The translations under genes were made by a program, and so were the position numbers. From contig DASVVT010000012.1 in assembly GCA_036386415.1 (NCBI GenBank), forward strand, positions 1 to 54,772: 54,772 nt of DNA. The letters are read 5' to 3'. This DNA is from DASVVT01 sp036386415. Its GTDB lineage: Bacteria; Acidobacteriota; Blastocatellia; Pyrinomonadales; Pyrinomonadaceae. Below the pieces are notes generated by a model that was not told where the DNA came from, ran no database searches, and saw nothing but the letters and a program-made list of their open reading frames with translations. This document shows, piece by piece, positions 17,644 through 24,100 of this stretch (position 1 is the stretch's first letter; each line of letters starts with the position of its first letter).

Positions 17644-17691
17644 GCCGGAGAGCCCGAACGGTGGCGGGTTGGCCGTTGAAAAGGTGCAACC

Positions 17692-17895
17692 ATGCGCAAA
17701 GCTATCTCATTAAAAGTGAACCTGTGGATCGAGGGTGAAGACGAGCCTGCGCACAACTTCGCTGAATCAACGAAGAAGGCCGTGCGTGAGATCCTCGCGG
17801 CTGGCAGCTCTAGTCATCCCGAGCTAAAGGTGACGATCAAAAGTATCGGCGAGCGAAGCGGCAGCGCCGAGGAGAAGAAGGGTGATACCTTCTAG
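17692..17895 (+). CDS. Small protein of unknown function
   Basis: 67 residues, start ATG 17692. The N-terminal half alternates charged and hydrophobic residues (ISLKVNLWIEGEDEPAHNF), followed by an amphipathic helix (STKKAVREILAAG) and a Lys/Glu-rich tail. There is no signal peptide or membrane segment. It lies between the membrane-anchored unknown protein and the Nramp-type gene. Family not recognised; the coding call rests on context and composition. Confidence 0.5.
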   Translation: MRKAISLKVNLWIEGEDEPAHNFAESTKKAVREILAAGSSSHPELKVTIKSIGERSGSAEEKKGDTF

Positions 17896-17916
17896 ATCGG
17901 ATTTCATTTGCATGGA

Positions 17917-18030
17917 CGGAAGAATTTTAAACGCAAAGGACGCAGAGGTTTTTCGCAAAGGGCGCGAAGCGGGAAATCCTTTGCGCCCTTTGCGCTGAAC
18001 TTTGCGCCCTTTGCGTTTAAAATTCTTCCG
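17917..18030. repeat. 114-bp palindrome, ctttgcg family
   Basis: The ends are a perfect 22-bp inverted repeat (17917-17938 with 18009-18030). The interior carries repeated 9-bp words (cgcaaaggg, ctttgcgcc). It separates the two small genes from the Nramp-type gene. The ends contain the TTTAAACGC/GCGTTTAA words also found at 14161-14252. Confidence 0.9.
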
Positions 18031-18076
18031 TATTCACACGTCAGTTTTTTCATGAGCGACGGAGACCCTCCAAATC

Positions 18077-19396
18077 ATGGCCGCCGGTGCAGCAGCGCGA
18101 ATGGTCGGGCGACGCCTATGGCGGCGCGGCGCTCGCGGTATGCGCCGGACATTCGCCAGGCCGCGCAGGGGGATCCTCGCCTACATGACTATCCTGGGTC
18201 CCGGCATGATCGCGGCCAACGCAGGCAATGACGCGGGCGGCATTGCAACCTACGCGACCGTCGGCGCAGACCACGGCTATACGCTCCTCTGGGTGCTCGT
18301 TCCCATCACGATCAGCTTAGGGATTGTGCAGGAGATGTGCGCGCGCATGGGCGCGGTGACGGGTAAGGGACTGGCAGACCTGATACGCGAGCGCTTCGGC
18401 GTGCGCTGGACGGCTCTGGTGATGCTCGCGCTCCTGGTCGCCAATGGCGGCGTCACCGTCTCGGAGTTCGTCGGCATTGCCGCCGCGACGGAACTCTTCG
18501 GCGTGCCGCGCTACGTCTCCGTACCGCTGGCCGCCGCGAGCGTCTGGTGGCTCGTCGTCAAAGGATCATACAGGCGCGTCGAGCGCGTCTTCCTCCTGAT
18601 GTCGCTGGTCTTTCTGGGCTACATCGTCTCGGCGTTTCTGGCGCGCCCCGAATGGGGAGTGATCGCACACGAGCTTGTGCGTCCCAGCTTCCATCTAGAC
18701 CTCGCTTACCTGTTTACGTTCGTGGCTGTTGTCGGCACGACCATCTCGCCCTACATGCAGGTCTACGTGCAATCTTCTGTCGTCGAGAAGGGCGTCACAG
18801 CCGAGGAATACACGCTCACGCGCGCAGACGTATGGACGGGCACGGTCTTCGCCATCTCTATCGTCTTCTTCATCATCGTCTCGACTGCTGCGACGCTTCA
18901 CCGGCACGGGATACGGATCGAGACGGCCGCCGATGCGGCGCGTGCGCTGGAGCCGCTCGCCGGACATTACGCAGGGCTTCTCTTTGCGACCGGACTGTTC
19001 GGCGCTTCGATGCTCGCGGCGGGCGTGCTGCCTCTGGCGACCGCTTACTCCATCAGCGAGGCGCTCGGATTCGAAAAAGGGGTCTCCAGGAGTTTCCGCG
19101 AAGCGCCCATCTTTATCGGCATCTTCAGTTTTCTGGTGGCGGTTGGCGCGCTGGTGGCCGTCATTCCGGGGCTGCCGTTGATCCGCGTGCTCATCGTCAC
19201 GCAGGTCATCAACGGCCTGCTGCTGCCCGTCATACTCATCGCCATCCTGCGCCTCGTCAATGATCGTGAGGTGATGGGAACCTACACCAATGGCCCCGTC
19301 TACAATGTGGCCGCGTGGCTCACGGCCATCATCGTGTCCGCCCTCTCTCTGCTGCTGATCGGGGCGACGCTTTTTCCATCTCTCTTTCGGGCGTGA
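18077..19396 (+). CDS. Nramp-family metal transporter with altered metal motif (NRMT-like)
   Basis: Integral membrane protein of 439 residues with about 11 hydrophobic helices. TM1 contains GPGMIAANAGNDAGGIATY, where classical Nramp has DPGN. TM6 contains TTISPYMQVYVQSSVV, where classical Nramp has the MPH motif with the metal-ligating Met. Loss of that Met is a feature reported for Nramp-related magnesium transporters (NRMT), which move Mg2+ as well as Mn2+. The partner gene at 15610 encodes free MgtE_N/CBS domains, which strengthens a Mg2+ hypothesis. The first about 30 residues are Arg/Ala-rich, and the real start could be an internal codon before GILAYMTILG. Specific substrate: inference. 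Confidence 0.88.
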   Translation: MAAGAAARMVGRRLWRRGARGMRRTFARPRRGILAYMTILGPGMIAANAGNDAGGIATYATVGADHGYTLLWVLVPITISLGIVQEMCARMGAVTGKGLADLIRERFGVRWTALVMLALLVANGGVTVSEFVGIAAATELFGVPRYVSVPLAAASVWWLVVKGSYRRVERVFLLMSLVFLGYIVSAFLARPEWGVIAHELVRPSFHLDLAYLFTFVAVVGTTISPYMQVYVQSSVVEKGVTAEEYTLTRADVWTGTVFAISIVFFIIVSTAATLHRHGIRIETAADAARALEPLAGHYAGLLFATGLFGASMLAAGVLPLATAYSISEALGFEKGVSRSFREAPIFIGIFSFLVAVGALVAVIPGLPLIRVLIVTQVINGLLLPVILIAILRLVNDREVMGTYTNGPVYNVAAWLTAIIVSALSLLLIGATLFPSLFRA

Positions 19397-19542
19397 GCCT
19401 CAGCGCCGGACAGCTCATTTTTGCGCTCGCAAATCCGCCCCCATTAGTGATAAAAAAGGGGCATCGACTCGACCGACTTACCTGTTCCCTTTCCGGCGAG
19501 GGGAACGGTCATGATTTTGACTAAGCCCGGTTCCAGGACAAT

Positions 19543-21000
19543 ATGACCAGCCTTCAACTGAGGAGAAAGTTCGTACCTTACCTCATCGTGATAATTTTCG
19601 CGGTGCTGGCGCTCTATCTCATCTCCATCTTCGAGCCGAGCTTGCGCACCTACTTCGTCGACGAAGTGGCGGAGAACATGCGCAATGCTGCCGATGTCTC
19701 GTTCAGCAACGTCATCAAGCTCATCTACGTCGCCCTGGTGATGACCCTCGCAGTCATTTTCATACGCGGGCTCAACGCATTGATCTTCGGCATCGGTTAT
19801 CGCATGCGAAGGGGTTATGAAGCGCCGAACCTGGTGCGCAACACCTTCTCGATTGTCGCTTATGTCATCATCCTCTTCATCCTTTTGAAGTGGCACTACC
19901 CGACCGTCGATCTCGGCGCTCTCTTTACGACCTCCGCGATCTTCGGCGTCATCATCGGTCTCGCGCTGCAAGATACACTCGGCAACCTCTTTGCGGGCAT
20001 CTCGCTGCAAGCCGACAAGCCTTTTCAGGTCGGCGACGTGATTACGGTCGGCCAGTTCTCAGGCGTGGTCGAGGAGATCACCTGGCGTGGCATCAAGCTC
20101 AGGACTTTCCAGAACCACATCGTCTTGCTCAGCAACAGTCAGGCCGGGAAGGAGTCTATAGAAGTTTGCCCGCGCGATAATTTGAACGCGCGACTCGTCT
20201 TCTTCAACACGCTCTATACGGATTCCCCCGCGCGCACCATCAACATCGTGCGCGAGGCCGTGCGCGAAGCCGATAACGTTTCAGAGCAGATTACGCCCAT
20301 TGTCCGCATCAAGAATCTGGGCGACAACGGCGTGGACTATGAGGTCAAATACTGGCTCAAGGATTATGCCAAGTATAATGACACAGATGCGCTCGTGCGC
20401 CAGCGCATCTGGTATGCCTTCAAACGTGCGGGACTGAACTTCGCTTTCCCGACGCGCACGCTCTACATCGAGAGGCCCGGAAAAGGGGACGGCGCGCAGG
20501 CAGACGGTCGCGGCTTTATCGAAAGGCTCTCCGGCGTAGACATCTTCGCGCCTCTGACGATGGAAGAGGTCACCACGCTGGCAGGCGCTTCTGTGAGCCA
20601 TGTGTTCGCGCCCGGCGAAGCGGTCATCCATGCGGGCGACGAAGGCTCAAGCATGTTCGTCGTCCACAACGGCTGCGTTAAGGTGCAAATCTCGGAGAAC
20701 GGTAAACCACGCACCGTGGCTGTGCTTAAGGATGGCGACTTCTTCGGCGAAATGGCCTTATTCACGGGTGAGCCGCGCACGGCAAATGTGATTGCTGTCG
20801 AGGAGACGGAGGTGCTCGAAATCCGTCACCAAGCCATGAAGCACCTCTTCGAGACAAACCCTGATCTGGTCGAGGCGCTCAGTCATACCATCGCCGAACG
20901 CCGCCTCGGCCTCAAAGCCAAATCCGATACCGCAGAGATTCATGCGGAAGAGTCCGCAGGCATCTTCTCCTCCATCAAACGCTTCTTCGGCATGGACTGA
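19543..21000 (+). CDS. MscS-type mechanosensitive channel with cyclic-nucleotide-binding domain
   Basis: Inner-membrane channel of 485 residues. Transmembrane helices lie at about 12-32, 60-82 and 98-120, and the pore helix at about 125-150 (FGVIIGLALQDTLGNLFAGI). The MscS beta domain spans about 160-220 (PFQVGDVITVGQFSGVVEEI, LRTFQNHIVLLSNSQ). A C-terminal CNMP-binding domain spans about 335-460 (FAPGEAVIHAGDEGSSMFVV, DGDFFGEMALFTGEPRTANV), where GEMAL...R is the phosphate-binding cassette. Such fusions are known, and some respond to cAMP in place of tension. The start ATG 19543 follows AGGA. The stop codon abuts heptamer hairpin HR3. The cyclase that would feed it is not in this window. Confidence 0.93.
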   Translation: MTSLQLRRKFVPYLIVIIFAVLALYLISIFEPSLRTYFVDEVAENMRNAADVSFSNVIKLIYVALVMTLAVIFIRGLNALIFGIGYRMRRGYEAPNLVRNTFSIVAYVIILFILLKWHYPTVDLGALFTTSAIFGVIIGLALQDTLGNLFAGISLQADKPFQVGDVITVGQFSGVVEEITWRGIKLRTFQNHIVLLSNSQAGKESIEVCPRDNLNARLVFFNTLYTDSPARTINIVREAVREADNVSEQITPIVRIKNLGDNGVDYEVKYWLKDYAKYNDTDALVRQRIWYAFKRAGLNFAFPTRTLYIERPGKGDGAQADGRGFIERLSGVDIFAPLTMEEVTTLAGASVSHVFAPGEAVIHAGDEGSSMFVVHNGCVKVQISENGKPRTVAVLKDGDFFGEMALFTGEPRTANVIAVEETEVLEIRHQAMKHLFETNPDLVEALSHTIAERRLGLKAKSDTAEIHAEESAGIFSSIKRFFGMD

Positions 21001-21002
21001 AT

Positions 21003-21086
21003 GATTGCGGAATGCAGAATGAGGATCGCGGATTAAAGGCAATAACGGCTTTTCAATCCGCGATCCTCATTCTGCATTCCGCAATC
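21003..21086. repeat. Heptamer hairpin HR3 (GATTGCG type)
   Basis: Perfect 32-bp stem (21003-21034 with 21055-21086) built from gattgcg-gaatgca-gaatgag-gatcgcg-gatt, with a 20-nt loop aaaggcaataacggcttttc. It lies between the convergent mscS and cupin genes. No T tract follows on either strand. Confidence 0.97.
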
Positions 21087-21087
21087 G

Positions 21088-21399
21088 TTATTCACTGCCC
21101 TCGCGCTCGACGACCAGAATTCTCGCTTCGCCCACGGGTTCGGCGTAATGAGCGTCGCCCGCTTCGGCATGAAAGATTTCACCGGCCTTCATCTGGATCA
21201 CCTTTTCTCTTCCCTCTTCGCGGTAATGCATCTTCACGACGCCGTCCAGGACGACGAAGACTTCAACGCCATCATTGACATGCCAGCGGTACGGCTCGTC
21301 CGTCCAGTGCAGGCGCACCGTCGCGCCCTCAACCTTTGCGATATCCAGAGCGCCCCAGGCACGCGCCGCGCGAAACCTCAGTGGGTCTACCAGCTTCAT
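21088..21399 (-). CDS. Small cupin-domain protein
   Basis: Single-domain cupin of 103 residues (start ATG 21399; a TTG 15 nt upstream is less likely). Cupin motif 1 is seen in RWHVNDGVEVFVVLDG, though only one His is clear. Motif 2 is GEIFHAEAGDAHYAEP. Metal binding is likely but the ligands are incomplete. The start codon overlaps the stop of the DUF1272 gene (ATGA), so the two are translationally coupled. Function unknown; small cupins of this form bind sugars or small regulators or act as isomerases. Confidence 0.85.
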   Translation of the reverse strand: MKLVDPLRFRAARAWGALDIAKVEGATVRLHWTDEPYRWHVNDGVEVFVVLDGVVKMHYREEGREKVIQMKAGEIFHAEAGDAHYAEPVGEARILVVEREGSE

Positions 21400-21602
21400 G
21401 ATGCCACCACACAACTCTCACCCAACTCAACCTGACGGCGGGGACGACGCACCAACTCGCCTCCGCAATTCGGGCACACGGACGCCATCGCCTCTGTACA
21501 GTCGTGGCAGAACGTGCACTCGAAGATGCAAATGTAAGCTTCGCCATCCGGCTTGAGCGTCGCTGCGCACTTCTCGCAAGCGCCCCTCATTTCCAACGCC
21601 AT
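21396..21602 (-). CDS. DUF1272 zinc-ribbon protein
   Basis: 68 residues with the DUF1272 pattern: CEKCAATLKPDGEAYIC, then FECTFCHDCTEA, then VCPNCGGELVRRPRR. The Cys pairs suggest two zinc sites. The start ATG 21602 is preceded by AAGGAG. A longer frame starting at 21668 is open but lacks a ribosome-binding site. It is coupled to the cupin gene by a 4-bp overlap. The cellular role of DUF1272 proteins is not established. Confidence 0.88.
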   Translation of the reverse strand: MALEMRGACEKCAATLKPDGEAYICIFECTFCHDCTEAMASVCPNCGGELVRRPRRQVELGESCVVAS

Positions 21603-21698
21603 AGAGTTTGACACTCCTTTCAAAGAAGCGATCCATGCGCCGGATAATACTCCGGCGGCAACAGTCATTCGTTCTTTAATTAGTTCCCACAGAGCACG

Positions 21699-22667
21699 CT
21701 AGGCTTGACTTGGCGCGCGTTGCAGAACTTCTCTCTGCGGCACGGCTGCGCGTCCTACGTCTCCTGCGGGCAGGCGCTTCGGAGCAGTTTTGACCAGCGC
21801 GACGCCGCCCAGAATGATCGAGGTCGCGCCGATCACACGCCATCCAAGCGGCTCTGCCAGCACGATCCATCCAAGCAGCACGGCGATCACAGGGTTGATA
21901 TAAGAGTAGGTCGAAACAATCGAGAGCGGCAGCTTCTGAATCGCGTAGGTGTATGACCCGTAAGCGACGATTGACCCGAAGACGATCAGATAGACGAATG
22001 CCGTTAGTGTCCTTGCGCTAAAGCGTACCGCGCTCCACTCACCCGCCACAGTGCCGATCAGCGTCAAGGCGAAGCCCGCGACCAGCATCTGCACTCCCGC
22101 CGCCATCATCGGTGCGACGTGCGCTTGATGGTGTTTCGCATAGACCGAACCGGCAGACCAGGAGGCACACGCGACCTGTAGCGCGAGCATCCCCAGAATG
22201 TAATGACCGTTTAATGAAGCACCGAAGAGACCGGGCGCGACAAGCAAGGCCAGTCCACAGAAGCCCACGATCATTCCAAAAATAGCGCGCGGGCTTGAGC
22301 GCTCGCCATCGCGGCGCGCTCTTTCGAGTCCCGCCACCCAGAAGGGTGAGGTCGCCACGAGCAGAGCCGCCGGGCCGCTCGGAACCCACTGCTCCGCCCA
22401 TACCACGAGCCCCGTGCCGACGCCGAGCAGCATCAATCCGACCACGCTCAGATCGAGCCATTCCCTGCCACGCGGCAAGCGTGCGCCGCGCCAGCCAACC
22501 ATAAAGAGCAGCACCAGAGCGCCCGCCACCAGAAAACGCGTCCCTGCAAAGAGCATTGGCGGCATGGTCTCCAACCCGACGCGTATCGCCAGGTAGGTCG
22601 TCCCCCAGAAAATGCAGACAGCGACCCACGCGCCGTATGCAGCGATTCTTTCCCTTCTTGCCATCAC
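21699..22667 (-). CDS. EamA/DMT-superfamily transporter
   Basis: Inner-membrane exporter of 322 residues with ten predicted helices in two EamA repeats (about 10-145 and 160-295). Typical features are CIFWGTTYLAIRVGLETMPP in TM1 and SYINPVIAVLLGWIVLAEPL near TM9. It is probably an amino-acid or metabolite exporter of the RhaT/YdcZ-like DMT group. Its start overlaps the stop of the Lrp-type regulator by 4 bp (ATGA). Lrp/AsnC regulators commonly control amino-acid exporters in this arrangement, so amino-acid export is a reasonable inference. The C-terminal about 25 residues are Arg/Pro-rich and cytoplasmic. Confidence 0.9.
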   Translation of the reverse strand: MMARRERIAAYGAWVAVCIFWGTTYLAIRVGLETMPPMLFAGTRFLVAGALVLLFMVGWRGARLPRGREWLDLSVVGLMLLGVGTGLVVWAEQWVPSGPAALLVATSPFWVAGLERARRDGERSSPRAIFGMIVGFCGLALLVAPGLFGASLNGHYILGMLALQVACASWSAGSVYAKHHQAHVAPMMAAGVQMLVAGFALTLIGTVAGEWSAVRFSARTLTAFVYLIVFGSIVAYGSYTYAIQKLPLSIVSTYSYINPVIAVLLGWIVLAEPLGWRVIGATSIILGGVALVKTAPKRLPAGDVGRAAVPQREVLQRAPSQA

Positions 22668-23146
22668 TCACCCCCGTCTTTCCCGCCAAGAGGCAAACGT
22701 TGCGTCTCCTTCACCGTTTTCAGCACGATGGTCGTGCGCGTCGAGCGTATCGCCTTGAGCTGCCCGAACTCCTCTTTCAAGACTCTGTAAAGATCGTCCG
22801 TGTCGCGCGCACGCACCTTCACCAGGAAACAGTCCTCGCCAGCCAGATGGTGAAGTTCCTGAACCGACGGCAGAGCGGCCAGTGCCTCTGCCGTCTTCTC
22901 CTCTTCGTTGAACAGATCGTGCTGATCGTCAACGCGCACGAAGATAAAGGCCACCAGCCCCAGATCGAGTGCACGCGGGTCAAGAATCGCCATATAGCCC
23001 TTGATCAATCCACGCTCCTCCAGCTTCCTCACGCGCTCCAATGTCGCAGAGGGCGTCAGCTCAGCCGCCCGCGCCAGCTCCACATTAGTAATGCGAGCAT
23101 TCTCCTGTAAAAACTCAAGTATTCGTCGATCTTTATCGTCAATCAT
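22664..23146 (-). CDS. Lrp/AsnC-family transcriptional regulator
   Basis: 160 residues. The N-terminal winged HTH at about 1-55 reads DDKDRRILEFLQENARI, ELARAAELTPSATLERVRKL and EERGLIKGYMAILD. The C-terminal RAM ligand-binding domain is at about 65-150 (LAGEDCFLVKVRARDTDDLY). The start MIDDKDRR at 23146 is chosen over upstream in-frame codons for two reasons: GAGG lies 8 nt before it, and the predicted promoter at 23173-23201 places the transcription start near 23166. It is the first gene of an operon with the DMT exporter (4-bp overlap). It likely responds to an amino acid and regulates the exporter and itself. Confidence 0.92.
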   Translation of the reverse strand: MIDDKDRRILEFLQENARITNVELARAAELTPSATLERVRKLEERGLIKGYMAILDPRALDLGLVAFIFVRVDDQHDLFNEEEKTAEALAALPSVQELHHLAGEDCFLVKVRARDTDDLYRVLKEEFGQLKAIRSTRTTIVLKTVKETQRLPLGGKDGGE

Positions 23147-23172
23147 TCGCTGAACCTCGGAAATTGCCATAT

Positions 23173-23201
23173 AAAATATACCAAAAACCATTGTCTGTCA
23201 A
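23173..23201 (-). promoter_or_regulatory. Sigma70-type promoter of the lrp-DMT operon
   Basis: On the minus strand, TTGACA (23196-23201), 17-nt spacer, TATTTT (23173-23178). TATATT at 15 nt spacing overlaps it. It predicts a 5' leader of about 20 nt with GAGG before the ATG at 23146. Confidence 0.75.
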
Positions 23202-23277
23202 ATTATATTTCCTCAACCACGCGTTCCCCTGTATTTTCGGTGGCAACCGGTCTTCTCGGCATCAGTAAACATAGGAC

Positions 23278-23306
23278 TTGACAAGGCCACACTCAACCTT
23301 TATTAT
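23278..23306 (+). promoter_or_regulatory. Sigma70-type promoter of the first hsp20 gene
   Basis: TTGACA (23278-23283), 17-nt spacer, TATTAT (23301-23306). It gives an approximately 100-nt leader before the hsp20 start, containing the hairpin at 23321-23358. Confidence 0.85.
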
Positions 23307-23320
23307 AACCGCATGCTCAG

Positions 23321-23358
23321 CAGCCAAAATCCCTATCAAATTCGGAGAATTTTGGCTG
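23321..23358 (+). promoter_or_regulatory. Inverted repeat in the hsp20 leader
   Basis: CAGCCAAAAT (23321-23330) and its exact complement at 23349-23358, with an 18-nt loop, just downstream of the predicted transcription start. It could be an operator or an mRNA leader hairpin. It is not the CIRCE sequence and does not pair with the ribosome-binding site (AAGGAGG, about 23393). Confidence 0.6.
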
Positions 23359-23411
23359 GAAGCGATCTCTCGTAAAGAGAAAATATCGTTGTAAGGAGGA
23401 GTTAATAGGTT

Positions 23412-23948
23412 ATGAGCATCATTCGTTATGACCCCTTCCGCGACCTACGCAATCTACAGGAGGAGGTCAATCGTCTGTTCTCCAGTAATCTTTCGCGCGC
23501 TTTTGGCGATGAAGGCATAGCACGCGGCGCCTGGAATCCTAGCGTTGATATCTACGAGAACAAGGATCAGATCGTGCTTGAGGCAGAGTTGCCGGGCATG
23601 AATCGTGAGGACTTCGACATTACCATCGAGAACAATGTCATCACGGTGCGCGGTGAGCGGCGCTTCGAGAAGAAGGATGAAGCCGATAGCTACCATCGCG
23701 TAGAGAGGTCTTACGGCTCATTCACGCGCTCTTTCACGTTGCCGCAAACAGTGTCGGCTGATGGCGCGGCGGCTGAATACAGAAACGGCGTGCTGCGCGT
23801 GACGCTGCCCAAGCGTGAAGAGGTGAAGGCGCGTCGCATAGATGTCGCAAGCGAAGGCGAAGAGGCCAAGGGCCAGCGCACCATCGAAGCGTCAGCGGAA
23901 AGCGTCAAGGTCGAGGGAGACAAAACGAAGAAAGCGGCTGGCGGGTAA
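23412..23948 (+). CDS. Small heat-shock protein, Hsp20/alpha-crystallin family (copy 1)
   Basis: ATP-independent holdase chaperone of 178 residues. The alpha-crystallin domain spans about 40-140 (WNPSVDIYENKDQIVLEAEL, PGMNREDFDITIENNVITVR, GVLRVTLPKRE), preceded by a short N-arm (DPFRDLRNLQEEVNRLF). The C-terminal tail is unusually long and charged (about 145-178) and lacks a clear I-x-I motif. AAGGAGG lies about 13 nt before ATG 23412. It has its own promoter. It opens a proteostasis cluster with clpB, a second hsp20, grpE, groEL and a Clp ATPase. It should hold unfolded clients for ClpB disaggregation. Confidence 0.95.
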   Translation: MSIIRYDPFRDLRNLQEEVNRLFSSNLSRAFGDEGIARGAWNPSVDIYENKDQIVLEAELPGMNREDFDITIENNVITVRGERRFEKKDEADSYHRVERSYGSFTRSFTLPQTVSADGAAAEYRNGVLRVTLPKREEVKARRIDVASEGEEAKGQRTIEASAESVKVEGDKTKKAAGG

Positions 23949-24100
23949 TGCTCCGGCAGACCGTTTGAGAGAGGCGGGGCTGGCTCGTTTGAATGCTTTT
24001 TATCTCTGAGCCGCTCCGCCCCTGCGGCATGCGTGCGTAAAGCCCGTCTGATGAGCGATCTTCGGCGGGGCTGATTTTTTCAGATTTTTGCAGGTACAAA

